DNA from: Vibrio chagasii
GTDB taxonomy: Bacteria > Pseudomonadota > Gammaproteobacteria > Enterobacterales > Vibrionaceae
Length of the DNA stretch: 64,000 bases
Direction: 5' to 3'
NCBI RefSeq assembly: GCF_002954585.1
Contig: NZ_MSCI01000002.1
Location: forward strand, 536,089-600,088
Each line of letters begins with the position of its first letter. Position 1 is the stretch's first letter. The notes beneath the pieces were generated by a model. It ran no database searches, was not told the DNA's origin, and saw only the letters and a list, made by a program, of their open reading frames with translations. Below, piece by piece: positions 10,352 to 19,420 of the stretch. The translations under genes were made by a program, and so were the position numbers.

Positions 10352-10378
10352 TAAAGCTTCTAATTAAGGCGCCGTTAA
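10352..10378 (+). promoter_or_regulatory. Sigma-28 (FliA) promoter of the third flagellin gene
   Basis: TAAAGCTT, an 11-base spacer, then GCCGTTAA. It is nearly identical to the site before the second flagellin gene and lies 130 bases before the ATG. Confidence 0.88.
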
Positions 10379-10394
10379 AGGGATTGAGAGAAAT

Positions 10395-10490
10395 GATATG
10401 TACCAATGTAAGGTGAGAGAGACAGTGGTGCGTAAACAAATTGATATGTATTTGTGTGAGGTGAGAGTCACATGAGTGCGTTAAAAAATG
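10395..10490 (+). repeat. 48-bp imperfect direct repeat in flagellin leader
   Basis: Two adjacent units (10395-10442 and 10443-10490) both begin GATATGTA and contain GAGGTGAGAG or AGGTGAGAG followed by AGTG-TGCGT-AA. They lie between the sigma-28 promoter and the ribosome site, so they are in the transcribed leader. Confidence 0.65.
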
Positions 10491-10507
10491 CCTAAAGGAG
10501 ATCAACT

Positions 10508-11638
10508 ATGGCGATTAATGTAAGCACTAACGTGTCTGCAATGACGGCTCAGCGTTACCTAAACAACGCGGCTGAAGGTACTCAAAAATCAATGGAGCGT
10601 TTGTCCTCTGGCTATAAAATCAATAGCGCAAAAGATGATGCTGCAGGCTTACAAATCTCTAACCGCTTAACGTCACAAAGTCGCGGCCTAGATATGGCTG
10701 TGAAAAACGCAAATGACGGTATCTCTATTGCACAGACAGCTGAAGGTGCAATGAATGAGTCAACCAACATTCTGCAACGTATGCGTGACCTTTCTCTTCA
10801 ATCTGCAAACGGTTCAAACAGCAAGTCTGAGCGTGTCGCTATCCAAGAAGAAGTATCTGCTCTTAACACAGAACTTAACCGTATCGCTGAAACAACCTCT
10901 TTTGGTGGTAACAAGCTTCTAAACGGTACTTACGGTAGCCAATCTTTCCAAATCGGTGCTGACTCTGGTGAAGCGGTAATGCTATCTATGGGCAACATGC
11001 GTACCGACACTCAAGAAATGGGTGGTAAGAGCTATGGTGTTACTGAAGGTAAAGATCCATCATGGCGTGTAGGTGCTGGTGCTGACCTGACTATCAAATA
11101 CAACGATAAGTTCGGTGAAGCTCAAGAGCTATCTATCTCTGCTAAAGAAGGCAACGATATCGAAGAGCTAGCAACTTACATCAACGGTCAAAGCCAAGAC
11201 GTTAAAGCGTCTGTAGGTGAAGGCGGTAAACTGCAACTTTTCGCTTCTAGCCAAAAAGTTGAAGGTGATGTTGAGTTTGGTGGCAGCCTTGCAAGTGAGC
11301 TAGGTATTGGTGCAGGTAAAGATGTAACTGTAAACGACATCGACGTAACATCAGTTGCGGGTGCAAACGAAGCGGTATCCATCATCGATGGCGCTCTAAA
11401 ATCTGTAGATAGCCAACGTGCATCTCTTGGTGCATTCCAAAACCGTTTTGACCACGCAATCAGCAACTTAGACAACATCAACGAAAACGTTAATGCGTCT
11501 AAGAGCCGTATCAAAGATACCGATTACGCGAAAGAAACAACAGCAATGACGAAGTCTCAAATCCTACAACAGGCGAGTACTTCTATTCTAGCTCAAGCAA
11601 AACAATCGCCATCAGCAGCTCTAAGCTTATTGGGCTAA
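10508..11638 (+). CDS. Flagellin, FliA-dependent subunit next to flaG
   Basis: This is a filament subunit of 376 residues, with the standard terminal helices and a variable centre (about 170-290). It is the closest relative of the second flagellin in this window. Its position directly before flaG matches flaB of V. cholerae or flaA of V. parahaemolyticus, where names conflict, so no symbol is given. The AAAGGAG site lies 7 bases before the ATG. A sigma-28 promoter and a duplicated leader segment precede it, and a hairpin follows the stop. Confidence 0.95.
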   Translation: MAINVSTNVSAMTAQRYLNNAAEGTQKSMERLSSGYKINSAKDDAAGLQISNRLTSQSRGLDMAVKNANDGISIAQTAEGAMNESTNILQRMRDLSLQSANGSNSKSERVAIQEEVSALNTELNRIAETTSFGGNKLLNGTYGSQSFQIGADSGEAVMLSMGNMRTDTQEMGGKSYGVTEGKDPSWRVGAGADLTIKYNDKFGEAQELSISAKEGNDIEELATYINGQSQDVKASVGEGGKLQLFASSQKVEGDVEFGGSLASELGIGAGKDVTVNDIDVTSVAGANEAVSIIDGALKSVDSQRASLGAFQNRFDHAISNLDNINENVNASKSRIKDTDYAKETTAMTKSQILQQASTSILAQAKQSPSAALSLLG

Positions 11639-11660
11639 ACTTACCTCGGTAAGTAGCGGT

Positions 11661-11684
11661 AAACTCCGCTTTACGTGGAGTTTT
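11661..11684 (+). terminator. Terminator after the third flagellin gene
   Basis: AAACTCC pairs with GGAGTTT (extended by G-T and C-G), followed by TTTTA. A smaller hairpin CTTACC-TC-GGTAAG lies just upstream at 11640-11653. Readthrough into flaG is possible because no separate flaG promoter was found. Confidence 0.65.
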
Positions 11685-11718
11685 ACTGTTGGCTCATGAA
11701 GGAGGGAGGGAGAGTGTT

Positions 11719-12144
11719 ATGGAAATACCATCTAACGCATCGAACATCCAGCCTTATGGCTCACCTAATGGCATTAAAATTGCAAGCGATGAAGGTAGTA
11801 GTGCGTCGAGCATTTCACGACTGAAAGAAGCAACCTCTCATGGCAAGGTAGAGAAATCGAAAGAAGAAGCTACCGAAGCTGCGATTCAATTAGCTCAAGA
11901 GAGAAAAGAGTTAAATGATGAAGAGCGAGTCAAAATGGTGGAGAAGGTAAACGAGTTTATCTCCTCTCTCAATAAGGGCGTTGCCTTTAAGGTCGATGAA
12001 GAATCAGGAAGGGATGTGGTGACTATTTATGAAACCACAACCGGCGATATTATTCGTCAGATACCTGATGAAGAAATGCTTGAAATTCTAAGACGCCTAG
12101 CAGCCCAAAACTCGAATAGTAGAATATTTGAGGTGAAGGTCTAA
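11719..12144 (+). CDS. flaG: FlaG family protein
   Basis: This is a small cytoplasmic flagellar protein of about 141 residues. The FlaG domain occupies the C-terminal half (KVNEFISSLNKGVAFKVDEESGRDVVTIYE, then DIIRQIPDEEMLEILRRLA). Its exact role is not settled; in several genera loss of FlaG alters filament length. The start at 11719 is chosen because AAGGAGGGAGGG precedes it; an in-frame ATG at 11689 lies upstream of that ribosome site. fliD follows after 22 bases. Confidence 0.92.
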   Translation: MEIPSNASNIQPYGSPNGIKIASDEGSSASSISRLKEATSHGKVEKSKEEATEAAIQLAQERKELNDEERVKMVEKVNEFISSLNKGVAFKVDEESGRDVVTIYETTTGDIIRQIPDEEMLEILRRLAAQNSNSRIFEVKV

Positions 12145-12166
12145 GTCGTATTATTGAGGTGGTTTA

Positions 12167-14194
12167 ATGAGTTTTGGCCCAATGGGGATTTCGTCTGGCA
12201 TGGATATCAATTCCATGGTCAGCAAAATTGTGGATTCGGAGCGTGTACCTAAACAGCAACGAATCGACAATGAAAGAGCGCGAATCGAAACCAGCATTAG
12301 TGCCTATGGAAGACTCAGAGAATCTCTCGATTCGATGAAAAACCTGATGACAAACTTTCGTCAGGAAAAAGCTTTCGCTGTACGTACAGTTGAAAGTACC
12401 GATGAAGGTCTTGTTTCTGCAACCGCGACTACTGAAGCGATCGCTGGCAAATATGCCATCGATGTGTTGCAGCTTGCCCAAAGCCATAAAGTGGCGTCAG
12501 ATGTCTTGTCTGATGACATGAAATTTGGCCCAGGTAAGCTGCAGGTTTCGCTTGGTGATGATAGCTTTGATGTACAAGTTGGAGATAGATCAAAGCTAAT
12601 CGATGTTGTTCGCAGCATAAACGGTGCAGATAGAAACCCAGGCGTTCGTGCATCCATTATTAATGATACCGAAGGCCCTCGACTTATTGTCGCATCCAAC
12701 AAATCTGGCGCAGATCAACAGATTAGCATTAATGTAGAGTCTGATGCGTCAAATCCTCTAAAAAAACTCGAATACAAAACCCTTGAAGAACGTGTTGAAG
12801 CGCTAGAGAAAGCTCGCCTTGCCGCTCAAGAGGTACTTGGGCTCACACCTACTGGAAAAGCCGCTGATCTTATCGATGAGGCTATCTTTGACGATGTCCC
12901 GAAAGCTGATGAAGCTGTCGACGAAGACGGCAATATCATTCCAGGTTCTCAAGCGGACTCAACGTCTCCTGAAGAAGATGGCTCTCAAAGCCTTAGTTTT
13001 GGTGAACAAGCCGCTGCAGATGGTCAAGCTGCCTTAGACGCCGCTCAAGCGGCAAAATCTGTCATGCCTGAAGACAATATCCCAGGTTGGACGGAAACCG
13101 CTTCTGGCACGCTTTTAGATTCTTATTACACACCAGAACTTGAGCTTGACGAAAAAGCCATCGAGAAAGCGCCTGATGTTCCTGGTTGGTCGAACACGGC
13201 CTCTGGTACCTTAACTGATTCATATGTGACACCGAAAGAAGCCCAGCAAAAGCTTGAGGCAGAACAAGCACGTATCGAAGAAAAGATCGCTCAAGAAAAA
13301 GCGGATCTGGCCAAGAAAGTAGAAAACGGTGAATTGACCGCAGAGCAAGCGAAAAATATCGAGCGTGCCAAATTAGAGCCTGAAGAGCGAGAGCGCTTAG
13401 AGAAAGTCGATAAGGCACAAGCTGATTTGGCGCTTGCTCAGCAATCTTTTGATAGTTACAGCGGCATGACCGAAGTTCAAGCTGGCCAAGACTCAATGGT
13501 CGTTCTGGATGGTGTCGCTCAGCTCTCTAGCAATAACAACGTGATTGAAGATGCTGTTGAAGGCATTGATATTACGGTGAAAGGAAAGACGCCAAAAGAT
13601 AAGCCACCGGCAGAAATTGGTGTTGAGTACGACCGTAATAGTGTTCGCCAAGACATTGAAGCCTTTGTGAATTCTTACAACCAGTTTTACCAAGTGTCTA
13701 AAAACTTGGCGGGTGTTGATCCTGCGACCGGACAAAAAGGCCCGCTTTCTGGTGATAGTACGGTTCGCAACGCCGACTCACGATTGAAAGGGGTATTCTC
13801 TTCAAGCATCGAAGGGGCACCTGAAAACCTCAAGTCTTTAACTGAGTTTGGTATCACGACCACCAGACAAGGCTCATTAGAGATCAACTACGACATGTTG
13901 GACCGACAGCTAAACAATAACTTTGATAAGCTGGGCGAGTTCTTTGGCGGCAATAATGGCTTTGCTAAAAAGGTCGAAGATGCGATTCAGGGTATCACTG
14001 GTATTACGGGCTCAATCCGTACTCGAGAAAAGAGCCTGGTTGAGCAAAACTACCGTTTAGCGGACGACCAAAACGCCTTAGACCGCCGAATGGACAGTCT
14101 TGAAAGTCGTACTCACTCTAAGTTCACCGCCATGCAAGATGCAACCAGTAAGATGCAGTCTCAGCTTGGCAGCATGATGAATGCGTTGGGTTAA
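12167..14194 (+). CDS. fliD: FliD, flagellar filament cap (HAP2)
   Basis: This is the cap protein that folds flagellin at the filament tip, 675 residues. N-terminal FliD motifs (GISSGMDINSMVSKIVDSERVPKQQRID) and the C-terminal coiled coil (SLVEQNYRLADDQNALDRRMDSLESRTHSKFTAMQ) are clear. It is far longer than E. coli FliD (468). The extra length is mainly an acidic, Ala/Glu/Lys-rich insert at roughly residues 205-440. This holds two copies of an 18-residue motif (PGWTETASGTLLDSYYTP at 306 and PGWSNTASGTLTDSYVTP at 339) and a charged helix predicted to coil. Vibrio names it FlaH in older work. Confidence 0.96.
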   Translation: MSFGPMGISSGMDINSMVSKIVDSERVPKQQRIDNERARIETSISAYGRLRESLDSMKNLMTNFRQEKAFAVRTVESTDEGLVSATATTEAIAGKYAIDVLQLAQSHKVASDVLSDDMKFGPGKLQVSLGDDSFDVQVGDRSKLIDVVRSINGADRNPGVRASIINDTEGPRLIVASNKSGADQQISINVESDASNPLKKLEYKTLEERVEALEKARLAAQEVLGLTPTGKAADLIDEAIFDDVPKADEAVDEDGNIIPGSQADSTSPEEDGSQSLSFGEQAAADGQAALDAAQAAKSVMPEDNIPGWTETASGTLLDSYYTPELELDEKAIEKAPDVPGWSNTASGTLTDSYVTPKEAQQKLEAEQARIEEKIAQEKADLAKKVENGELTAEQAKNIERAKLEPEERERLEKVDKAQADLALAQQSFDSYSGMTEVQAGQDSMVVLDGVAQLSSNNNVIEDAVEGIDITVKGKTPKDKPPAEIGVEYDRNSVRQDIEAFVNSYNQFYQVSKNLAGVDPATGQKGPLSGDSTVRNADSRLKGVFSSSIEGAPENLKSLTEFGITTTRQGSLEINYDMLDRQLNNNFDKLGEFFGGNNGFAKKVEDAIQGITGITGSIRTREKSLVEQNYRLADDQNALDRRMDSLESRTHSKFTAMQDATSKMQSQLGSMMNALG

Positions 14195-14197
14195 TAG

Positions 14198-14503
14198 ATG
14201 ACCAGTCAGCTTCAAGAGCTTTGTGAACTAGATCAATTAATTATCTCTAAACTCGAATTTAGCGAAATTAATGCTGAAGAAATAGCGACGCTTGTCGATA
14301 ACAGAGAACAGTTATTGCAAAACGTGCTTCAATTCATCGATTCACACCCTGACGTTAAGCAAAGTTCGGAGTGGTTTGAAGCCATTTCGAGAACACGAAA
14401 ATTAGTCGAATTGATGCAGTCTGAAACAGGTCGGGTAGGGAAAACCCTGCACAAGTACCGACACGGTGCCAAGTCAGTTCAACAATACAAAAAGTTTTTA
14501 TAG
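14198..14503 (+). CDS. flaI: FlaI, FliT-like export chaperone
   Basis: This is a 101-residue, largely helical cytoplasmic protein in the place occupied by flaI of Vibrio, between fliD and fliS. By position and size it corresponds to FliT, the chaperone that keeps FliD export-competent. Sequence motifs are weak, so the functional equation with FliT is inference. It starts 3 bases after the fliD stop and ends 12 bases before fliS, so all three should be translated from one transcript. Confidence 0.82.
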   Translation: MTSQLQELCELDQLIISKLEFSEINAEEIATLVDNREQLLQNVLQFIDSHPDVKQSSEWFEAISRTRKLVELMQSETGRVGKTLHKYRHGAKSVQQYKKFL

Positions 14504-14515
14504 AAGAGGTTTACT

Positions 14516-14926
14516 ATGCGCGGTTCTTTACAGGCATATAAAAAGGTATCAGTGGATAGTCAGCTAACGGCTGCCTCACCGCATAAGATTGTGCAAATGC
14601 TGATGGCGGGCGCGATTGAGCGTTTGATCCAAGGTAAAGCGGCAATGCAAGCGGGCAATATCCCTGTGAAAGGTGAGCGTCTTGGCAAGGCTCTAGATAT
14701 CATTATTAGCCTACGCAGCTGCCTTTCTATGGACGATGGTGGTGATATTGCGAAAAACCTAGATCAACTTTATGAGTTCATGATCACGCAAATTTCTGCG
14801 GCAAATCACAAAAATGACCCTCAGTCTATTGATGATGTTATAGATATTATTCGCGAAATTAAGAGCGCTTGGGACCAAATTCCGAGTGAATATCACAACT
14901 TGACGTCTGCTGAAGTCGGTATTTAA
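14516..14926 (+). CDS. fliS: FliS, flagellin export chaperone
   Basis: This is a helical cytoplasmic chaperone of 136 residues that binds the C-terminus of flagellin and stops early polymerisation. The FliS pattern is plain: RGSLQAYKKVSVDSQLTAASPHKIVQMLMAGAIERL at the start, then LRSCLSMDDGGDIAKNLDQLYEFM. An AGAGG ribosome site precedes the ATG. It is last in the flaG-fliD-flaI-fliS unit and is followed by a terminator. Confidence 0.97.
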   Translation: MRGSLQAYKKVSVDSQLTAASPHKIVQMLMAGAIERLIQGKAAMQAGNIPVKGERLGKALDIIISLRSCLSMDDGGDIAKNLDQLYEFMITQISAANHKNDPQSIDDVIDIIREIKSAWDQIPSEYHNLTSAEVGI

Positions 14927-15002
14927 AGAAAAATTGCTGTTTTAGCCAACCTTAGATCCGCTAATTGGTTGGTTGCCTTATTTTTTTAATCAAATAAAAT
15001 AG

Positions 15003-15032
15003 AAGCCATTAGATAGCCTAATGGCTTTTTTC
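15003..15032 (+). terminator. Intrinsic terminator after fliS
   Basis: A perfect 10-bp stem AAGCCATTAG/CTAATGGCTT with a 5-base loop and TTTTTT. It closes the filament gene block before flrA. Confidence 0.92.
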
Positions 15033-15154
15033 GTTGCTGATTTCATAAATTTGTCTTCGTAAACCATAATCACAGATAGAATTCTAAATTTTATGGATTA
15101 CGTTGCTCACCGTTTTTCCGCATCGCACCAAAATAAAGGCAATAATTCCTACTT

Positions 15155-16621
15155 ATGCAAGGTTTGGCAAAACTGCTTGTCGTCGACGATAACGCTCAAG
15201 ATCGTCACAATTTAAGCACAATATTAGAGTTTGTAGGAGAGAGCTGCGAAGTTATCAGCTCTGAACAAGCGCGCAAAGTCGACTGGTCACTACAGTGGGC
15301 TGGTTGCATTATCGGCTCAATAAAAGGTAAAGGCTTCAACGCACTACTGAATGATAAGCTTGTTCACGCGAATCATATCCCTCTGCTTGTGATTGGCAAA
15401 AACAACCATCCTGTTGATGAGCTCACCAATTTTGTTGGTGAGCTCGAGCTGCCCCTAAACTACCCTCAGTTAAGTGACGCATTAAGACACTGTAAAGATT
15501 TCCTAGGTCGCAAAGGGGTTCAAGTTGTCTCTTCAGCACGTAAGAACACACTGTTTCGCAGCCTAGTGGGTCAAAGTGCTGGTATTCAAGAAGTCCGTCA
15601 CCTGATTGAACAAGTCTCCTCTACGGAAGCGAATGTACTGATTCTTGGTGAATCCGGTACCGGCAAAGAGGTGGTTGCACGTAACATTCATTACCATTCA
15701 AAACGCCGCTCTGGCCCGTTTGTGCCAGTGAACTGTGGCGCAATCCCTCCAGATTTGTTGGAGAGTGAACTGTTTGGTCATGAGAAAGGCGCATTTACTG
15801 GCGCAATTACCGCACGTAAAGGGCGTTTTGAGTTAGCTGAAGGTGGCACGCTATTTCTTGATGAGATTGGCGACATGCCAATGGCTATGCAAGTTAAGTT
15901 GTTACGTGTACTGCAAGAGCGATGTTTTGAGCGTGTAGGTGGTAATTGCACTATTCAGGCTAACGTTCGAGTGATTGCGGCAACACACCGTAACCTTGAA
16001 GATATGATCGACGATGATTCATTCCGTGAAGATCTTTACTACCGCTTGAATGTGTTTCCGATTGAAATGCCGGCCTTACAAGAGCGTAAAGAAGATATTC
16101 CTCTTCTACTTCAAGAGCTTATGACTAGAATGGAAGCGGAAGGTAGTCTGCCTATCTGCTTTACGCCTCGAGCGATTAACTCTTTGATGGAACATGACTG
16201 GCCAGGTAATGTACGTGAATTGGCAAACTTAGTGGAACGCATGGTTATTCTTTATCCGAATAGCCTAGTGGACGTAAACCACCTGCCAACTAAGTATCGA
16301 TACAGTGATATCCCTGAATTCCAACCAGAGTTTAATAGCTTTGTGTCTGAGCAAGAGCAAGAGCGTGACGCGTTAGCCGACCTGTTCTCTGAAGATTTCA
16401 GCTTCGATCAGCAAGATGATATGACTGACAACGCGAATGCACCTCAGGAACTACCACCAGAAGGGGTTAACCTGAAAGAGCTGCTTGCTGATATGGAAGT
16501 GAATATGATCAATCAAGCTTTGGAAGCTCAAGGCGGTATTGTTGCTCGAGCGGCAGACATGTTAGGTATGCGCAGAACCACTCTGGTTGAGAAAATGCGT
16601 AAATACAATCTGCAGCGTTAG
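15155..16621 (+). CDS. flrA: FlrA, master sigma-54-dependent flagellar activator
   Basis: This is the top regulator of the polar flagellar hierarchy, 488 residues (FlaK in V. parahaemolyticus, FleQ-like in Pseudomonas). It has a degenerate receiver-like N-domain ([10 protein letters not shown]), an AAA+ domain with Walker A GESGTGKE at residue 165 and the sigma-54 contact loop GAFTGA at 212, and a C-terminal Fis-type helix-turn-helix ([25 protein letters not shown]). With sigma-54 it is expected to activate flrBC, the fli operon and flhA. In V. cholerae FlrA binds cyclic di-GMP, which blocks its action; that is family knowledge. It stands alone between two terminators. Confidence 0.97.
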   Translation: MQGLAKLLVVDDNAQDRHNLSTILEFVGESCEVISSEQARKVDWSLQWAGCIIGSIKGKGFNALLNDKLVHANHIPLLVIGKNNHPVDELTNFVGELELPLNYPQLSDALRHCKDFLGRKGVQVVSSARKNTLFRSLVGQSAGIQEVRHLIEQVSSTEANVLILGESGTGKEVVARNIHYHSKRRSGPFVPVNCGAIPPDLLESELFGHEKGAFTGAITARKGRFELAEGGTLFLDEIGDMPMAMQVKLLRVLQERCFERVGGNCTIQANVRVIAATHRNLEDMIDDDSFREDLYYRLNVFPIEMPALQERKEDIPLLLQELMTRMEAEGSLPICFTPRAINSLMEHDWPGNVRELANLVERMVILYPNSLVDVNHLPTKYRYSDIPEFQPEFNSFVSEQEQERDALADLFSEDFSFDQQDDMTDNANAPQELPPEGVNLKELLADMEVNMINQALEAQGGIVARAADMLGMRRTTLVEKMRKYNLQR

Positions 16622-16746
16622 TGTTCTGCTTTTCGAAAACGAAAAACAAACACGAAATTTTTAGCTAATCGTTCACTTTAGCTAAGCGATAAGATAAACC
16701 ATAGTCGAGTTGTTGCTTGCTTAACTATGTGATAAATATAGCAAAT

Positions 16747-16780
16747 AGCCTGACTCGTTTTGTGCGTGTCAGGCTGTTTT
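16747..16780 (+). terminator. Terminator between flrA and flrB
   Basis: A perfect 8-bp stem AGCCTGAC/GTCAGGCT with a 13-base loop, followed by GTTTT. It separates flrA from flrBC. Confidence 0.7.
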
Positions 16781-16803
16781 AGTATTTGAGGCAAATTTTT
16801 GAC

Positions 16804-17844
16804 ATGCACGTATCTAACGAACCAGAAAACCAATCACACCTAGATTCTGTTGAACAACAGGTCGAGCGTTACAAGCAAGTGCTCGACGTTATGCCAGCTG
16901 GTGTTATCTTGTTAGATACCCATGGTGAAGTGAGAGAAGCAAACCCTGAAGCGCACCGCATTCTTGGCGTCGAGTTAGTTGGAGAGAAGTGGTTTTCTGT
17001 TATCCAAAGTGCTTTTGACCCAAAGGACGATGATGGTCATGAGATCTCATTAAAGAATGGTCGAAAGGTACGTTTGGCGATTTCTGCTTCCACCACAGGT
17101 CAGCTGATTTTGATTACCGATCTGACCGAGACGCGTTTGCTGCAATCACGGGTTAGTGATCTTCAGCGTTTGTCGTCATTAGGCAGAATGGTGGCGTCAC
17201 TTGCTCATCAGGTTCGGACACCGCTTTCTAGTGCGATGTTGTATGCGTCAAACCTTGCCGCACCGAATCTACCGCCGGCAACAAAGACACGTTTTCAATC
17301 TAAGCTTATGGATAGACTTCATGACTTAGAGAAGCAAGTTAATGACATGCTGTTGTTTGCTAAGGGCGGCGATAACAAGGTGGTGAAACCTTTTACAGTG
17401 GCTGAATTGATAACAGAATTTCAGCCAATGGTAGAAGCGGCGTTGAAATCGAACCAAATTGATTACTGCCAAGAAGTGGAAGGCGAACAGACTCAAATGT
17501 TCGGTAATGCCAACGCGATTGCCTCCGCTTTAAGTAATTTGGTTTTGAATGCGGTTCAAATTGCTGGCAAAGAATCACAGATAGATGTGTTTTTTAGGCC
17601 GGTAAACGGCGAGCTTAAGATATCAGTACAAGACAGTGGTCCCGGCGTACCAAAAGAGCTTCAAGGTAAAATTATGGAACCATTCTTTACCACTCGCTCA
17701 CAAGGCACAGGTTTAGGCTTGGCGGTTGTGCAAATGGTATGTCGAGCACATGAAGGCCGACTGGAATTGATATCAGAAGAGGGCGACGGCGCATGCTTTA
17801 CTATGTGTTTGCCGCTAGAAAGAAGCGCTTCTACTGAAGATTAA
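16804..17844 (+). CDS. flrB: FlrB, flagellar sensor histidine kinase
   Basis: This is a cytoplasmic kinase of 346 residues with no membrane segment. A PAS-like domain lies at about 20-110 (VLDVMPAGVILLDTHGEVREANPEA). The phospho-acceptor box SLAHQVRTPLSSA follows with His135, then the ATPase N-box and GTGLGLAVVQ. It phosphorylates FlrC, which sits 33 bases downstream. I chose the ATG at 16804 with GAGG 12 bases before; an in-frame TTG at 16786 would add six residues but overlaps that ribosome site. No sigma-54 promoter could be read in the gap before it, although V. cholerae flrBC is class II. Confidence 0.95.
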   Translation: MHVSNEPENQSHLDSVEQQVERYKQVLDVMPAGVILLDTHGEVREANPEAHRILGVELVGEKWFSVIQSAFDPKDDDGHEISLKNGRKVRLAISASTTGQLILITDLTETRLLQSRVSDLQRLSSLGRMVASLAHQVRTPLSSAMLYASNLAAPNLPPATKTRFQSKLMDRLHDLEKQVNDMLLFAKGGDNKVVKPFTVAELITEFQPMVEAALKSNQIDYCQEVEGEQTQMFGNANAIASALSNLVLNAVQIAGKESQIDVFFRPVNGELKISVQDSGPGVPKELQGKIMEPFFTTRSQGTGLGLAVVQMVCRAHEGRLELISEEGDGACFTMCLPLERSASTED

Positions 17845-17877
17845 TAAGTTTTAACTGAATTTACACTGGAGAATCCT

Positions 17878-19287
17878 ATGGCTCAAAGCAAAGTGTTAAT
17901 CGTCGAAGATGATGAAGGTCTACGCGAGGCCCTTGTCGATACACTCGCGCTTGCTGGCTATGAATGGCTAGAAGCAGATTGCGCAGAAGATGCTCTAGTC
18001 AAACTAAAATCGAACTCCGTTGATATCGTTGTCTCTGATGTTCAGATGGCAGGCATGGGCGGCTTAGCACTGTTAAGAAATATCAAGCAGCATTGGCCGA
18101 ATCTCCCTGTATTGTTGATGACAGCTTACGCAAATATCGAAGACGCCGTTGCTGCAATGAAAGAAGGCGCTATCGATTATATGGCAAAGCCATTTGCGCC
18201 GGAAGTACTGCTAAACATGGTGAGCCGTTACGCTCCCGTTAAGTCGGACGACAATGGTGATGCCATCGTTGCCGATGAGAAAAGTATCAAGCTGATGATG
18301 CTGGCTGATAAAGTGGCCAAAGCGGACGCCAATGTTATGGTCCTTGGCCCAAGTGGTTCAGGTAAAGAGGTGATGTCGCGTTACATCCATAATGCCTCTA
18401 ACCGTAAAGATGGTCCGTTTGTCGCGATCAACTGTGCGGCAATTCCTGACAATATGTTGGAAGCGACTTTGTTTGGTTATGAGAAAGGCGCATTTACTGG
18501 CGCTATTCAGGCGTGTCCAGGCAAGTTTGAACAAGCTCAGGGTGGTACTATTTTACTGGATGAGATCAGTGAAATGGACCTTGGCCTACAAGCTAAGCTA
18601 CTGCGTGTGCTGCAAGAGCGTGAAGTTGAACGTTTAGGTAGCCGTAAGAGCATTAAACTGGATGTTCGTGTACTCGCGACCAGTAACCGAGATCTCAAGC
18701 AGTATGTATCTGAAGGTAATTTCCGTGAAGACTTATACTACCGTCTGAACGTTTTCCCAATTTCTTGGCCTCCACTGTGTGAGCGTAAAGGTGATATTGA
18801 GCCTTTGGCGAAGCACTTGGTTGAGCGACACTGTACCAAACTGGGAATGCCTGTTCCGGTTATGTCAGCTCAAGCGATCAGCAAACTCGTCAATTATCCG
18901 TGGCCGGGCAATGTCCGTGAGCTTGATAATGTCGTGCAGCGTGCGTTGATTCTGAGCGAAGAAGAAAAAATTTCTGGTGAGCATATCCTACTTGAAGGGG
19001 TGGATTGGCAAGACGCCAGCGGCCTACAGCAGATTGTGGAAGGTAGCGATGTGGCAACGCCAGATATCAAGCCTATTGCGGAAGCAAACCCGATCAATCA
19101 AATTGCTTCAAGCAGTGAAGGGCTGGGGAATGAGCTTAGAGATCAAGAGTATGCGATCATCCTCGAAACTTTGATCGCATGTAATGGCCGACGTAAAGAC
19201 ATGGCTGAGAAACTAGGTATTAGCCCTCGTACATTGCGCTATAAGTTAGCAAAAATGCGCGATGCTGGAATAGATATCCCAAACTAA
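17878..19287 (+). CDS. flrC: FlrC, sigma-54-dependent flagellar response regulator
   Basis: This is an activator of 469 residues with a true receiver domain (1-120; VEDD acidic pocket, phospho-acceptor Asp54 in VVSDVQMAG, Lys in AKPF). The AAA+ domain has Walker A GPSGSGKE at 157 and GAFTGA at 204, and a Fis-type DNA-binding end (RKDMAEKLGISPRTLRYKLAKM) follows. Phosphorylated by FlrB, it drives class III sigma-54 genes such as flaA and flgKL (known in V. cholerae). It is translated with flrB. Confidence 0.97.
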   Translation: MAQSKVLIVEDDEGLREALVDTLALAGYEWLEADCAEDALVKLKSNSVDIVVSDVQMAGMGGLALLRNIKQHWPNLPVLLMTAYANIEDAVAAMKEGAIDYMAKPFAPEVLLNMVSRYAPVKSDDNGDAIVADEKSIKLMMLADKVAKADANVMVLGPSGSGKEVMSRYIHNASNRKDGPFVAINCAAIPDNMLEATLFGYEKGAFTGAIQACPGKFEQAQGGTILLDEISEMDLGLQAKLLRVLQEREVERLGSRKSIKLDVRVLATSNRDLKQYVSEGNFREDLYYRLNVFPISWPPLCERKGDIEPLAKHLVERHCTKLGMPVPVMSAQAISKLVNYPWPGNVRELDNVVQRALILSEEEKISGEHILLEGVDWQDASGLQQIVEGSDVATPDIKPIAEANPINQIASSSEGLGNELRDQEYAIILETLIACNGRRKDMAEKLGISPRTLRYKLAKMRDAGIDIPN

Positions 19288-19348
19288 GCACAGATTAGTA
19301 GTGTCAGCTTTCTGACTAGTGTAGTACGATATCTAGTCGTCTTTAGGT

Positions 19349-19365
19349 ATGGCACGCTAATTGCT
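19349..19365 (+). promoter_or_regulatory. Sigma-54 promoter of fliE operon
   Basis: ATGGCACGCTAATTGCT is almost the ideal TGGCACG-N4-TTGCW, with GG and GC exactly 10 bases apart. It is the best sigma-54 site in the window and lies 55 bases before fliE. Probably under FlrA control. Confidence 0.92.
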
Positions 19366-19420
19366 CTGTCAATAATACAGCAAAATAGACGGTCATAAAT
19401 TTGACTCCTTGAGGTAATAA

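Noticed and set aside
10143..10505. 120-codon minus-strand frame before the third flagellin gene
   Set aside because: It spans part of the tandem repeat, the sigma-28 promoter and the leader repeat; composition is not protein-like.
13062..13496. 144-codon minus-strand frame inside fliD
   Set aside because: Antisense shadow of the FliD insert.
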